Shown here one piece after another: positions 1 through 7,414 of a DNA stretch of 34,388 nt. The stretch's first letter is position 1, and every line of letters starts with the position of its first letter. Location: positions 1 to 34,388 of the IMG/VR virus record IMGVR_UViG_3300043449_000283; one strand, 5' to 3'. The position numbers and the translations under genes are program-made. The stretch is from a virus. Under the pieces are notes generated by a model that saw only the letters and a list, made by a program, of their open reading frames with translations, was not told the DNA's origin and did not search any database.

Positions 1-2
1 AG

Positions 3-191
3 GCTACACGCATCATGGAAGATGGCAACCAAATCAGCCAAACCTACCATCGTTCAAGCCTGACACCCGCACAAGACCTAACAGGCGTTCCCGCTAATGT
101 CGTTGCAATCTGCAATGCGGCTTGGACGACAGAGGTTATTGCGGCTTATCAAGCGGCACAGGCTGCTGAAGCTGCTCGAAATAATGCTTGA
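3..191 (+). CDS. C-terminal fragment of a small phage protein (5' end outside the window)
   Basis: An open frame enters from the left edge (first full codon at base 3) and ends at the TGA at 189-191, giving 62 residues. Seen: a YHRSSLTP segment, then a Trp-containing segment and an alanine-rich helical tail (VIAAYQAAQAAEAA). From memory, small proteins encoded beside phage tail fibres share the pattern YHR..L.P...(W)TPEVIAAYQA, with about 40 further residues upstream; I could not check this. The next gene starts within 3 nt, so it sits at the head of the lysis cluster. The function is unknown. Confidence 0.6.
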   Translation, partial: ATRIMEDGNQISQTYHRSSLTPAQDLTGVPANVVAICNAAWTTEVIAAYQAAQAAEAARNNA

Positions 192-193
192 TC

Positions 194-391
194 ATGGATG
201 CAGATGTTGACAAAAGGCTTGCCGTGCATGAGGCGATTTGTTTAGAGAGATACAACAATATTGACCGGTCACTGCGCGATGGGGACAAGCGCATGACCAA
301 GATTGAATACTTGCTCTATGCGGTAATCATTGCCGTTTTGTTTGGACCAGGTGTGGCTGCCGAATTCGTCAAGAAAATATTTGGGCTATGA
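194..391 (+). CDS. Small single-TM protein, possible holin or XhlA-like protein
   Basis: 65 residues: a charged N-terminal half (about residues 1-38, likely helical), one membrane span at about residues 39-58 (YLLYAVIIAVLFGPGVAA) and a short basic end (FVKKIFGL). A soluble helix followed by one C-terminal TM is the architecture of XhlA-type haemolysins and some holins, but I see no diagnostic residue. I chose the ATG at 194. An in-frame TTG at 188 overlaps the stop of the previous gene and could also be used. The stop overlaps the next start (ATGA at 388-391), so translation is probably coupled. Confidence 0.7.
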   Translation: MDADVDKRLAVHEAICLERYNNIDRSLRDGDKRMTKIEYLLYAVIIAVLFGPGVAAEFVKKIFGL

Positions 392-480
392 AAGACTGGG
401 CCGTGGCAATCATTGCTGCGGTCTGCATCACTGTCTTTGTGATTTGGGGCAGTTTTGTCATTGTTTTGTTGTGGCCATGA
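388..480 (+). CDS. 30-residue membrane peptide
   Basis: This ORF was translated by hand: MKDWAVAIIAAVCITV then FVIWGSFVIVLLWP, ending at TGA 478-480. Almost the whole peptide after the first four residues is one hydrophobic span with an outside-type Trp-Pro end. It shares ATGA with the gene before (388-391) and the gene after (477-480), the same spacing seen along this cluster, which is the main reason to call it real. It could be a pinholin, antiholin or membrane regulator of lysis; nothing in the sequence decides this. Confidence 0.55.
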   Translation: MKDWAVAIIAAVCITVFVIWGSFVIVLLWP

Positions 481-602
481 TCTATGCTCTGGTCCTATTA
501 GCAGCAGCTGCCGAATACAGATGCACTAGGTGGGCATGGACCGGTGATGTCTACAATCGGAGAGTTGTTTGTCTCAAATGGGAAAAGGTTGAGAAAAGAT
601 GA
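477..602 (+). CDS. 41-residue small protein of the lysis cluster
   Basis: It starts at the ATG at 477, which overlaps the previous stop, and ends at 600-602, overlapping the next ATG (ATGA both sides). The N-terminus (MIYALVLLAAAAEYRC) looks like a short hydrophobic or signal-like segment, followed by a basic, Trp-rich tail with two cysteines. An in-frame ATG at 330 would give 90 residues but would bury the two genes upstream in another frame, so I prefer 477. The function is unknown. Position suggests a membrane or periplasmic accessory of lysis. Confidence 0.5.
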   Translation: MIYALVLLAAAAEYRCTRWAWTGDVYNRRVVCLKWEKVEKR

Positions 603-1096
603 TTGATCCGATGACAGCCCTGGCGGGGATACAAAGCGCCATCAGCATGGTCAAGAAGGCCAGCAAGGTTGCCAATGACTTAGGCTCACTTGCCCCAATG
701 ATTGGCAAGATGTTTGATGCCAAGTCTGTGGCCACCAAGGCACTGATTGAAGCAAAAAAGGGTAAGGGTTCCAACATGGGAACGGCCCTCCAGATCGAGA
801 TGGCATTGGAGCAGGCCAGATCATTTGAGGAAGAGCTGAAAATGCTATTTATGACATCAGGAAAGATTGATGTCTGGAACAAGATCAAAGAGCGCCAGGC
901 TCAAATGGACAGGGATGATGCCAGAGAGCTAAATGCTTTACAAAAAGCAGAGAAGGCGGCCAAGGCTAAAGAAGATGAAATGCAAGAGCTGGCCATCATC
1001 ATTGGCGGGGTGGCTTTTGTCTTGTTTCTGGTTTTTGTAGGCATCAATGAATTGATGGACTTTTGTAACACAACCCGCAGATGCGGTGGCAGATGA
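599..1096 (+). CDS. Helical protein with C-terminal membrane anchor
   Basis: 165 residues. The first 125 are helical and charged, with a Lys/Glu/Ala-rich coiled-coil-like part at about 95-128. One membrane span follows at about 131-152 (LAIIIGGVAFVLFLVFVGI), then a short Cys-containing basic tail (CNTTRRCGGR). This could place a soluble domain in the cytoplasm against the inner membrane. Similar small tail-anchored proteins occur beside phage lysis genes, but I cannot name a family. ATGA overlaps join it to both neighbours. Role in lysis or in superinfection control is inference. Confidence 0.75.
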   Translation: MIDPMTALAGIQSAISMVKKASKVANDLGSLAPMIGKMFDAKSVATKALIEAKKGKGSNMGTALQIEMALEQARSFEEELKMLFMTSGKIDVWNKIKERQAQMDRDDARELNALQKAEKAAKAKEDEMQELAIIIGGVAFVLFLVFVGINELMDFCNTTRRCGGR

Positions 1097-1248
1097 ATGA
1101 GTATCAGAAAACTTTTGACCTGGCACTCAAGATATTCATCTATGGGTGTGTGGCTTTATATTTTCTAGGTTTTCTGAAGTTTCTGCCAGATGATTTATCT
1201 GACAAAATTGTCAATTTACTGCTGGGCAGGATAGGATTAGGCAAATGA
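1093..1248 (+). CDS. 51-residue single-TM protein
   Basis: MNEYQKTFDLALKIF leads into one hydrophobic span (about residues 11-30) and a short amphipathic end (LPDDLSDKIVNLLLGRIGLGK). It begins in the ATGA shared with the preceding gene (1093-1096) and ends in the ATGA shared with the next (1245-1248). Not recognised. In this position, ahead of a two-TM holin candidate and the spanins, a regulator of membrane permeabilisation is plausible. Confidence 0.55.
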   Translation: MNEYQKTFDLALKIFIYGCVALYFLGFLKFLPDDLSDKIVNLLLGRIGLGK

Positions 1249-1448
1249 GATATTTATTGCTTCTTTTATTGCTGACTGGCTGCGAAGATCGGTATCGATA
1301 TAAGTGCCAGAATCCTGACCACTTTCATGCAGCAGAGTGCCAGAAGCCAAAGTGTTTATTCACTCAGCAGTGTCCAGAGTATCTGGTCGCACCCATCTTG
1401 GAGAAACAAATCAATGCAAACCAGCCAGAAGCAAAATCTAACCCCTGA
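1245..1448 (+). CDS. Small lipoprotein, cysteine-rich
   Basis: 67 residues. The N-terminus MRYLLLLLLLTGC is a compact lipoprotein signal with lipobox L-T-G-C, so the mature protein would begin at Cys13 and be lipid anchored. The mature part holds four further cysteines, which could form disulphides in the periplasm. It overlaps the following gene by 35 nt in another frame. It is not the o-spanin, which lies inside the Rz gene further down, but it could be an additional outer-membrane lysis or exclusion lipoprotein. Start chosen at the ATGA overlap with the previous stop. Confidence 0.6.
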   Translation: MRYLLLLLLLTGCEDRYRYKCQNPDHFHAAECQKPKCLFTQQCPEYLVAPILEKQINANQPEAKSNP

Positions 1449-1950
1449 CGAGATCGAGGTCAGAGTCTGGGGCTTTGTGGTCATTGCGGTGACTTGCATT
1501 CTTTGCTTCATTGTTGTGGCGCTTTTGTACTCTGTGACATTTGTCACTCAGCCCATCAAATCTATGGCCCCGATTGACCAGGCATATACCAAGATGCTGA
1601 ACGACATTGTTTTGCTTATTGTTGGCGGCATTGGTGCGGTGATGGGCAAGAAGGCCGTGGGGTCTGCTGCCAAGGCTTTTGGTGGCCAGCAGTCCATGCA
1701 GCCGATGGGCCAGTGCATAGGCCAGCCCATGCAAGGCTATGGCCAGCAATACGGCTACAGCAACAATCACGGATTTAATGCAAAGACCAACGGCATCCCA
1801 AGCCAGCCATTTGGCGCCATGCCCACTTGGACCAATCCAGAACTAGACGAGTCATGGACTCCTGGTCCACCACCAGACACGCCACCGGACCATCTTGAGG
1901 ATGACCATGAGCGCGTGCAATTGGCTGCGGCCAGACAGGAGGCAGAATAA
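1414..1950 (+). CDS. Two-TM holin-like membrane protein
   Basis: 178 residues from the ATG at 1414, which has GGAG at 1400-1403 ten bases upstream. An in-frame ATG at 1327 lacks this support. Two membrane spans are visible, about residues 17-42 (GFVVIAVTCILCFIVVALLY) and 66-84 (DIVLLIVGGIGAVMG), followed by a long Gln/Gly/Pro-rich soluble tail. Two spans close to the spanin and endolysin genes fit a class II holin, but the tail is unusually long for that class. Its stop overlaps the Rz start (TAATG). Confidence 0.65.
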   Translation: MQTSQKQNLTPDEIEVRVWGFVVIAVTCILCFIVVALLYSVTFVTQPIKSMAPIDQAYTKMLNDIVLLIVGGIGAVMGKKAVGSAAKAFGGQQSMQPMGQCIGQPMQGYGQQYGYSNNHGFNAKTNGIPSQPFGAMPTWTNPELDESWTPGPPPDTPPDHLEDDHERVQLAAARQEAE

Positions 1951-2426
1951 TGTTTGGCATCCCACTACCCTATTTGGCTCTGGCCATTTGCATTGCCTTG
2001 TTTGGTTCTTACCGAGGCGGCTATCACTTTGGCTGGGAAGACAGGGACAATGACATGAAGTTGGCCATTGCCAAAAAGAATGATGAAGCCAGAGCCAAAG
2101 AGAAAGAGCTTGGCGAGAAGCTGCAAGATCAGGAAACGAAACTCAGAAAGGCCCAAGATGATATTGTCAAAAAACAGTCTGCTATGCATGAGCTTGCTAG
2201 GACTGGCCGGTTGCGCCTCCCAACCGCAAGTTGTCCACAAGCCAATGCAAGTGCCAGCATTGCCATTGGAAATACACAACCCAGCCAGCCCGATGAAAGC
2301 GAACTTGAGCGACAGACTATTGCAACTCTTATCGACCTCGCAGCCGAAGGAGACAAAGCCATCAACAAGCTCAATGCCTGCGTCAGCGCCTACAACGAAG
2401 TGAGGGTTTTAGTCAATGGTCAATAG
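1950..2426 (+). CDS. Rz: Rz-like i-spanin
   Basis: 158 residues with the layout of inner-membrane spanins: an N-terminal membrane anchor (about residues 6-20), then a charged coiled coil (about 35-85, Lys/Glu/Asp heptads) and a C-terminal helical part with two cysteines. The i-spanin spans the periplasm and, with the outer-membrane o-spanin, fuses the two membranes at the end of lysis. The assignment rests mainly on the embedded Rz1 lipoprotein gene and the adjacent endolysin. It overlaps the endolysin start by 11 nt. Confidence 0.8.
   Translation: MFGIPLPYLALAICIALFGSYRGGYHFGWEDRDNDMKLAIAKKNDEARAKEKELGEKLQDQETKLRKAQDDIVKKQSAMHELARTGRLRLPTASCPQANASASIAIGNTQPSQPDESELERQTIATLIDLAAEGDKAINKLNACVSAYNEVRVLVNGQ
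2158..2403 (+). CDS. Rz1: Rz1-like o-spanin lipoprotein, nested inside Rz
   Basis: 81 residues in the +1 frame, wholly inside the Rz gene. The N-terminus MILSKNSLLCMSLLGLAGC is a textbook lipoprotein signal with lipobox L16-A17-G18 before Cys19. The mature 63 residues are proline-rich at first (QPQVVHKPMQVPALPLE), which is typical of o-spanins. An AGAAAGG-type ribosome site lies 6-12 nt upstream of the ATG. The frame is open further upstream to an ATG at 2068, but only the 2158 start puts the signal sequence at the N-terminus. Embedded Rz1 genes are well known in lambda-like and T7-like phages. Confidence 0.85.
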   Translation: MILSKNSLLCMSLLGLAGCASQPQVVHKPMQVPALPLEIHNPASPMKANLSDRLLQLLSTSQPKETKPSTSSMPASAPTTK

Positions 2427-3009
2427 TGAACAACTGGCCAAACTACACATTGGCCCAGAGTGGGTGGATGCTCTTAATGAGACATTCCAGCGCTTTGACA
2501 TTTCAACGCCATTGCGCCAGGCTGCATTCATTGGCCAGTGTGGCCATGAGTGTGGACAGTTTAAGGTGCTGCAAGAAAATCTCAATTACAGGGCAGAGGC
2601 TTTGCAGAAACTTTGGCCAAAGCGCTTTGATGCGGCCAAGGCCCAAGCCTGCGCCAGAAATCCAAAGCTCATTGCCACGGCTGTCTACAGCAACCGGATG
2701 GGCAACCGAGATGAGGCATCAGGGGATGCCTGGCGTTTTATTGGAAGAGGTTGCATCCAGCTGACTGGCTCTAGCAATTACTATCATGCAGGCAAGGCAC
2801 TGGGTGTGGATTTGATCATGCAGCCTGAGCTGGTGGCCACACCCCAGTATGCTGCGCTGACTGCCGGATGGTTTTGGGACACCCACAAGCTCAACCAGTA
2901 TGCGGATAGTCAAGACTACAAGACCATGACCAAAAAGATCAATGGCGGCTTTATTGGCCTAGATGACCGGATCAAACACATCAACCATGCACTGTCTGTC
3001 CTGACATAA
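2416..3009 (+). CDS. GH19 chitinase-like endolysin
   Basis: 197 residues, about the size of a single-domain GH19 lysozyme that cuts the glycan chain of peptidoglycan. Seen: FIGQCGHECGQF, matching the H-E-x-x-x-F catalytic region with Glu45 as the likely acid; NLNYRAEAL, a second conserved block; and YSNRMGN then AWRFIGRGCIQLTG..NY, the family's strongest signature. There is no signal peptide or N-terminal anchor, so it needs a holin to reach the wall. The ATG at 2416 lies within the end of Rz. It closes the lysis cluster, and the next gene starts 7 nt later. Confidence 0.92.
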   Translation: MVNSEQLAKLHIGPEWVDALNETFQRFDISTPLRQAAFIGQCGHECGQFKVLQENLNYRAEALQKLWPKRFDAAKAQACARNPKLIATAVYSNRMGNRDEASGDAWRFIGRGCIQLTGSSNYYHAGKALGVDLIMQPELVATPQYAALTAGWFWDTHKLNQYADSQDYKTMTKKINGGFIGLDDRIKHINHALSVLT

Positions 3010-3016
3010 TTAGCCC

Positions 3017-3670
3017 ATGGCCAATGTCAAGCAACAATTAGAGTCTCCATCTATACCGAGTCTGGGATATCCACCAGAAGCGTATGAGCGCAGGCACTTG
3101 AATGAAAACTATGGCGCTTTAAACAATTACTTCAGAAAACTGACCACAGCACTAGGTTCATTGTTTGGACCAAGGGGCGGCAAGTTTATGAATATCCCCT
3201 ATGGGGCTTTTCAAGACTCAACTGACCAAGTGGCTGCCAATACCACAACGGCCTATGCGGTCACATTTAACACCACAGACTTTAGCAATGGTGTGACAAT
3301 AGCCAGCAGCAGCCGAATCACTGTGGCCGATGCCGGAATCTGGAACTTGCAGTTTTCCATTCAGTTTACAAATACGACAAATGCCTCTCAAGATGTAGAT
3401 GTCTGGTTTCGGGTCAATGGCACAAATTCGGCTAACTCAAACAGCCGATTTGGCTTTGCACCTAGAAAAGGTGCTGGAGACCCGTATCACACCATTGCAG
3501 CCATGAATTACTTTTTGAGCTTAAATGCCACAGACTATGTTGAGATAATGTGGAGGCCAACCGACACGGGTGTGTCCATTGAACAATACGCTGCTGGAAC
3601 AAGCCCAACAAGGCCGGCAGTCCCATCGGCCATTGTCACAATGAGCTTTGTCTCAAACCTACCAACATAA
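3017..3670 (+). CDS. Virion protein with predicted beta-sandwich (C1q/TNF-like) domain
   Basis: 217 residues. An N-terminal helical part (about 1-55, with YERRHLNENYGALNNYF) is followed by a beta-rich domain starting near FQDSTDQVA and holding TAYAVTFNTTDFSNGVTI and AGIWNLQFSIQF. This strand pattern is common in phage proteins with a jelly-roll or C1q-like fold, often tail- or head-decorating. It sits directly before the large tail protein at 3679. I infer a structural, perhaps receptor- or surface-binding role; no enzyme motif is visible. Confidence 0.7.
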   Translation: MANVKQQLESPSIPSLGYPPEAYERRHLNENYGALNNYFRKLTTALGSLFGPRGGKFMNIPYGAFQDSTDQVAANTTTAYAVTFNTTDFSNGVTIASSSRITVADAGIWNLQFSIQFTNTTNASQDVDVWFRVNGTNSANSNSRFGFAPRKGAGDPYHTIAAMNYFLSLNATDYVEIMWRPTDTGVSIEQYAAGTSPTRPAVPSAIVTMSFVSNLPT

Positions 3671-3678
3671 TTGCCATC

Positions 3679-5157
3679 ATGTATATACCACTTAAACTAC
3701 CACCAGGCATCTACAGAAACGGCACAGAGTACCAGGCAGCAGGCCGATGGTTTGATGCCAATCTGGTGCGCTGGTACGAGAACACTTTGCGGCCCATGGG
3801 TGGCTGGAGAAAACGTGCAACTGGCCAGATGACGGGTTTGTGCCGAGGCTTTATTACTTGGCGCGATAACAGTGCCACACGCTGGATTGCAGCAGGCACT
3901 CAGTCCAAGCTCTATGCCATGAACGAGGCTGGAACACTCAAAGACATTACCCCAACCGGATTTACAACTGGCTTGGCCAGTGCATTGTCAACGACAGGCT
4001 ATGGATACAGTGGTTATGGCACATTGGCCTATGGCACTGCAAGGCCAGACAATGGCGCCAGCCAGCCGGCCACCACATGGTCCATGGACACATGGGGTGA
4101 GTATTTGGTGGCTTGCTCCAATGCAGATGGCAAGCTCTATGAGTGGCAATTGGGTTTCACCACACCCACACTAGCAGCAGCCATTACCAATGCACCGACA
4201 AGCAATAAGGCTTTACTTGTCACTGCCGAGCGCATTTTGATGGCGCTTGGTGCTGGTGGAAATCCCAGAAAAGTGCAGTGGTGCGACCAAGAGAACAATA
4301 CTCTTTGGACACCGGCAGGCGACAACTTGGCAGGCGACTATGAACTGGCCACGCCTGGCACATTGATCGCTGGCAAGCGGGTCAAGGGTGTCAATCTTCT
4401 GTTTACAGATGTGGATGTCCACACGGCCCAGTATGTTGGCGCTCCATTTGTCTATGGCTTTGAGAAGGCCGGCAGCGGCTGCGGTCTCATTTCAGCCCAA
4501 GCGGTGGCGGCCATTGATACTGCTGCCATTTGGATGAGCAAGGCAGGCTTTTGGATGTATGACGGCTATGTCAAGCCACTGCCAAGTGACGTGTCTGACT
4601 ATGTCTTTGGCAATATCAACTTTAACCAGGCATCCAAGGTTTACTCTGTCCACAATAGCAAGTTTGGTGAGATTTGGTGGTATTACCCAAGCAGTGCAAG
4701 CAATGAAAATGACAGCTATGTCACTTTCAACTACAGAGAAAACCACTGGAACATAGGCACATTGGCCAGAACTGCTGGCACTGATGCCGGAGTGTTTACC
4801 AACCCAATGGCCGTGTCCACTGATGGTTACATCTACGAGCATGAGGTCGGCTTTGCCTATGACAGCGCCAGCGTCTATGCCGAGTCTGGACCAGTCCAAT
4901 TGGGCAATGGCGACAACATCATGTCAATTCGCCAAGTTGTGCCAGATGAGCAGACACTGGGTGAGGCGGTGGTCTCATTCAAAACCCGTAATTACCCAAC
5001 TGGCACACAATCGACATTTGGGCCATTTACGGCAGCCAACCCCACAGATGTCCGGTTTGCAGCGCGTCAGGTCAATGTCAAGGTGACTGGTGCGGTATTG
5101 GCTGACTGGCGCATTGGGATAATGAGGCTTGATGCCGTGCCAAGTGGAAAGCGATGA
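3679..5157 (+). CDS. Tail protein, nozzle/stabilisation-protein-like (beta-propeller type)
   Basis: 492 residues. The N-terminus (LKLPPGIYRNGTEYQAAGRW and NLVRWYENTLRPMGGWRK) and C-terminus (RIGIMRLDAVPSGKR) match a widespread podophage protein usually described as a tail tubular/nozzle or P22 gp10-like DNA stabilisation protein. The middle has repeated Trp/Gly beta segments (WGEYLVACSNADGKLYEW, GFWMYDGYVK), consistent with propeller blades. In the virion this would close the short tail. The family link is from memory, and confidence in the exact role is moderate. It overlaps the next start by ATGA. Confidence 0.72.
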   Translation: MYIPLKLPPGIYRNGTEYQAAGRWFDANLVRWYENTLRPMGGWRKRATGQMTGLCRGFITWRDNSATRWIAAGTQSKLYAMNEAGTLKDITPTGFTTGLASALSTTGYGYSGYGTLAYGTARPDNGASQPATTWSMDTWGEYLVACSNADGKLYEWQLGFTTPTLAAAITNAPTSNKALLVTAERILMALGAGGNPRKVQWCDQENNTLWTPAGDNLAGDYELATPGTLIAGKRVKGVNLLFTDVDVHTAQYVGAPFVYGFEKAGSGCGLISAQAVAAIDTAAIWMSKAGFWMYDGYVKPLPSDVSDYVFGNINFNQASKVYSVHNSKFGEIWWYYPSSASNENDSYVTFNYRENHWNIGTLARTAGTDAGVFTNPMAVSTDGYIYEHEVGFAYDSASVYAESGPVQLGNGDNIMSIRQVVPDEQTLGEAVVSFKTRNYPTGTQSTFGPFTAANPTDVRFAARQVNVKVTGAVLADWRIGIMRLDAVPSGKR

Positions 5158-5522
5158 GTGATCAAGAGCATTTGGAAAGGTTACGCCACCATGTGGAGGC
5201 GGCATTAGAATACTCTGGAGGCACACACAATTTTGACGACATTGCCGAGATGGTCCAGCGCAATCAATTGCAGCTGTGGCCAGCCAAAGACTCGGTGGTG
5301 TTAACAGAGATCATTGTCTATCCCAGGCTAAAGAATTTGCATTATTTTCTGGCTGGTGGCGACCTAGATGAACTCTCACGGATGAGACCAATGATCGAAT
5401 CCTGGGGCAAATCACTTGGTTGCACCAGGGTGACTTTGGCAGGCCGAAGAGGCTGGTCAAAGACATTTTTGAAAGACGAAGGCTACAGTCCACAATGGTC
5501 TGTACTTGCAAAGGAACTTTAG
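5154..5522 (+). CDS. Small GNAT-like protein, T7 gp13-type internal protein candidate
   Basis: 122 residues. The C-terminal half (RVTLAGRRGWSKTFLKDEG then WSVLAKEL) resembles the end of a GNAT fold as seen in the short internal protein placed just before the ejection proteins in T7-like phages (gp13-type). Position agrees: it lies between the tail nozzle protein and the first large ejection protein. I do not see a clear acetyl-CoA loop, so enzymatic activity is doubtful and a structural role is likelier. ATGA overlap with the gene before. Confidence 0.6.
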   Translation: MSDQEHLERLRHHVEAALEYSGGTHNFDDIAEMVQRNQLQLWPAKDSVVLTEIIVYPRLKNLHYFLAGGDLDELSRMRPMIESWGKSLGCTRVTLAGRRGWSKTFLKDEGYSPQWSVLAKEL

Positions 5523-5531
5523 GGGATAAAT

Positions 5532-7403
5532 ATGGCATCAATAGCACTCAACTACGCGCTAAACAATGGCATGACGCAAGAGCAATTTGATCAAAGAATC
5601 TTTGATTATGTTGCCCAAAACATTGCCACCAAATCACCGGCAGAATTGCGCATTGAGATGGACCGACTGGGTGTCAGTCCTGACGATGTGGCGCGTGCCA
5701 CTGGCGTGAGTGCTGCTGATGTTAAGGCCCAATATGCTGAAGCCTTGCCACAAACCCAAGCAGAAATGGTTGCCAAGGCTGCGGCTGATGCAGAACTTGC
5801 AGGCCGTGTGGCCAAAGACACTACAGCCACCCAAGCAACCAAAGACATTTACAGTCAAGCAGCTGCTGTCTCCCAAGGCTTACTTGGACCAGATACGGCA
5901 GCACAAGCAGCAGCGACCAAAGCGGCTGCTGATTTGGCAGCGTCACAAAAAGCTGCTGCTGACAAATTGGCTGCTGATAATGCAACGGCAGCGGCTGCTA
6001 CAGCTGCGGCTGCTGCAAAAGCAAAGGCGGCATCTGATAAGGCTGCGGCTGATGCTGCTGCCCTTGCCGCATCTAATGCGACTGCTGCCCAAAAAGCAGC
6101 AGCTGATAAAGCGGCAGCCGATGCCTTGGCCGCATCTAATGCTGCGGCTGCCAAGGCTGCTGCTGATGCAAAAGCTGCTGCTGCTGCACAAGCTGCTACT
6201 GATGCGGGATTGGCTGCTGCGGCTGCGGCTGCAAAGACTGCTGCTGATAAGGCTGCGGCTGACGCTGCGGCCATTGCTGCATCTAATGCAACTGCTGCCC
6301 AAAAGGCTGCAGCAGACAAGGCGGCTGCTGATGCCTTGGCCGCATCTAATGCTGCTGCTGCAAAGGCTGCGGCTGATGCAGCTGCCAAAGCTGCGGCTGC
6401 AAAGACCACCAACACTACCACTGGCACACAATCAGCAGCGCTTGCTTGGGCTTTGGCTAATGGGATGACTCAGCAGCAGTATTACAAAAACATTTTTGAT
6501 TTTTATAGCAAGAATTCTGGTCTTTCTGATTCCATGCTGCGCTCAGAAATGGACCGACTACAAATCAGTCCACAGGATGTGGCGGCTGCAACTGGTTCAA
6601 GTCTTGAAAGTGTTTTGGCACGATATAACAACGCCAAGGCAACAACGCCAGCAGAACTGGCAGCGCAACAAAAAGCCCAAGCTGATCTAGCTGCACGCCA
6701 AGGTCAATGGGCAGAACAACAAAAAGCCAATGAGACTGCATGGGCAGCGCAGCAGGCTAAAAACGCTGCTGACTGGGCTGCCCAGCAGAAGCTGATGCAA
6801 ACTGCGCAGAATGCTTATGGTGCAGCACCATTGACTCTTGGCCAGAAGTTTGGCAGCTATGAGTCAATCCCAATTGGCGCTCAATACAACCCTGCCGTGA
6901 CTCCTGGTGGCGCGTCACCCTACAGCATGGTCATGGGCCAGATGACCCCATTCCAAAACCCTTATGCTAACTTTGTGCCTGGCACGGCACTGGGTGGATA
7001 TAACCCCAATCTATACAGCGACATTGCAACAAACAATGCAGCAGCGGCAGCAGCTAAAGCGGCTGCTGAAAATCAAGCTGCAAACAGTGCATTGCTGATG
7101 AATGGCGCGGCTGGTGGCGCTGATGGTGGCGGCATTGGTGTTGGTGATGGTGATGGCAGTGTTGGTGATAGCGATGGCGGTGGTGCTGGAGATGCTGGCG
7201 ATGGTGTTGGATACGCTATGGGCGGCATGGTTAACAGTTTGCTTGGCCCAAACCCAGCAGGCCCAGACGATGGCATGGCCGCACTTGATCGTGGCGAATA
7301 TGTGATCAAAAAATCAGCAGTCAATAAGTATGGCCGTGGTCTTTTGGACATGATCAATGAAGGCAAAGTGCCAGCCAAGAAAATCAGATCATTGTTAGAT
7401 TAA
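5532..7403 (+). CDS. Ejection/internal virion protein with Ala-rich stalk and duplicated domain
   Basis: 623 residues. A roughly 66-residue helical unit occurs twice, at about 1-67 and 301-367. Both copies carry NGMTQ and then EMDRL.(V/I)SP.DVA.ATG. Between them lies a long Ala/Lys/Asp coil with a near-exact 70-residue duplication. A Gln/Lys/Ala coil, a Gly/Asp-rich stretch (about 530-555) and a C-terminal motif (GPDDGMAALDRGEYVIKKSA) follow. That last motif is common at the end of phage ejection or tail proteins. Start: GGGGATAAAT before the ATG. It is one of four consecutive large proteins likely delivered with the DNA. Exact role inferred. Confidence 0.7.
   Translation: MASIALNYALNNGMTQEQFDQRIFDYVAQNIATKSPAELRIEMDRLGVSPDDVARATGVSAADVKAQYAEALPQTQAEMVAKAAADAELAGRVAKDTTATQATKDIYSQAAAVSQGLLGPDTAAQAAATKAAADLAASQKAAADKLAADNATAAAATAAAAAKAKAASDKAAADAAALAASNATAAQKAAADKAAADALAASNAAAAKAAADAKAAAAAQAATDAGLAAAAAAAKTAADKAAADAAAIAASNATAAQKAAADKAAADALAASNAAAAKAAADAAAKAAAAKTTNTTTGTQSAALAWALANGMTQQQYYKNIFDFYSKNSGLSDSMLRSEMDRLQISPQDVAAATGSSLESVLARYNNAKATTPAELAAQQKAQADLAARQGQWAEQQKANETAWAAQQAKNAADWAAQQKLMQTAQNAYGAAPLTLGQKFGSYESIPIGAQYNPAVTPGGASPYSMVMGQMTPFQNPYANFVPGTALGGYNPNLYSDIATNNAAAAAAKAAAENQAANSALLMNGAAGGADGGGIGVGDGDGSVGDSDGGGAGDAGDGVGYAMGGMVNSLLGPNPAGPDDGMAALDRGEYVIKKSAVNKYGRGLLDMINEGKVPAKKIRSLLD
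6034..6400 (+). repeat. Direct repeat, period 210 bp, in the Ala-rich stalk
   Basis: The stretch beginning near 6034 is repeated 210 bp later (near 6244). The segments from 6069 and 6279, both GCATCTAATGC followed by ACTGCTGCCC, run almost identically for about 100 bp with mostly silent changes. In protein terms a 70-residue block (ADKAAADAA..AASNATAAQK and onward) is duplicated. The silent differences show the copies have been kept for some time rather than being an assembly slip. Length variation of the stalk by recombination would be expected. Confidence 0.8.
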
Positions 7404-7414
7404 GGGGAAAGAAT

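Noticed and set aside
5855-6427. Long minus-strand Ala/Ser/Val frame
   Set aside because: It is the antisense image of the Ala-rich stalk (GCN codons read as NGC/GC-rich antisense codons); no ribosome site, no family resemblance.
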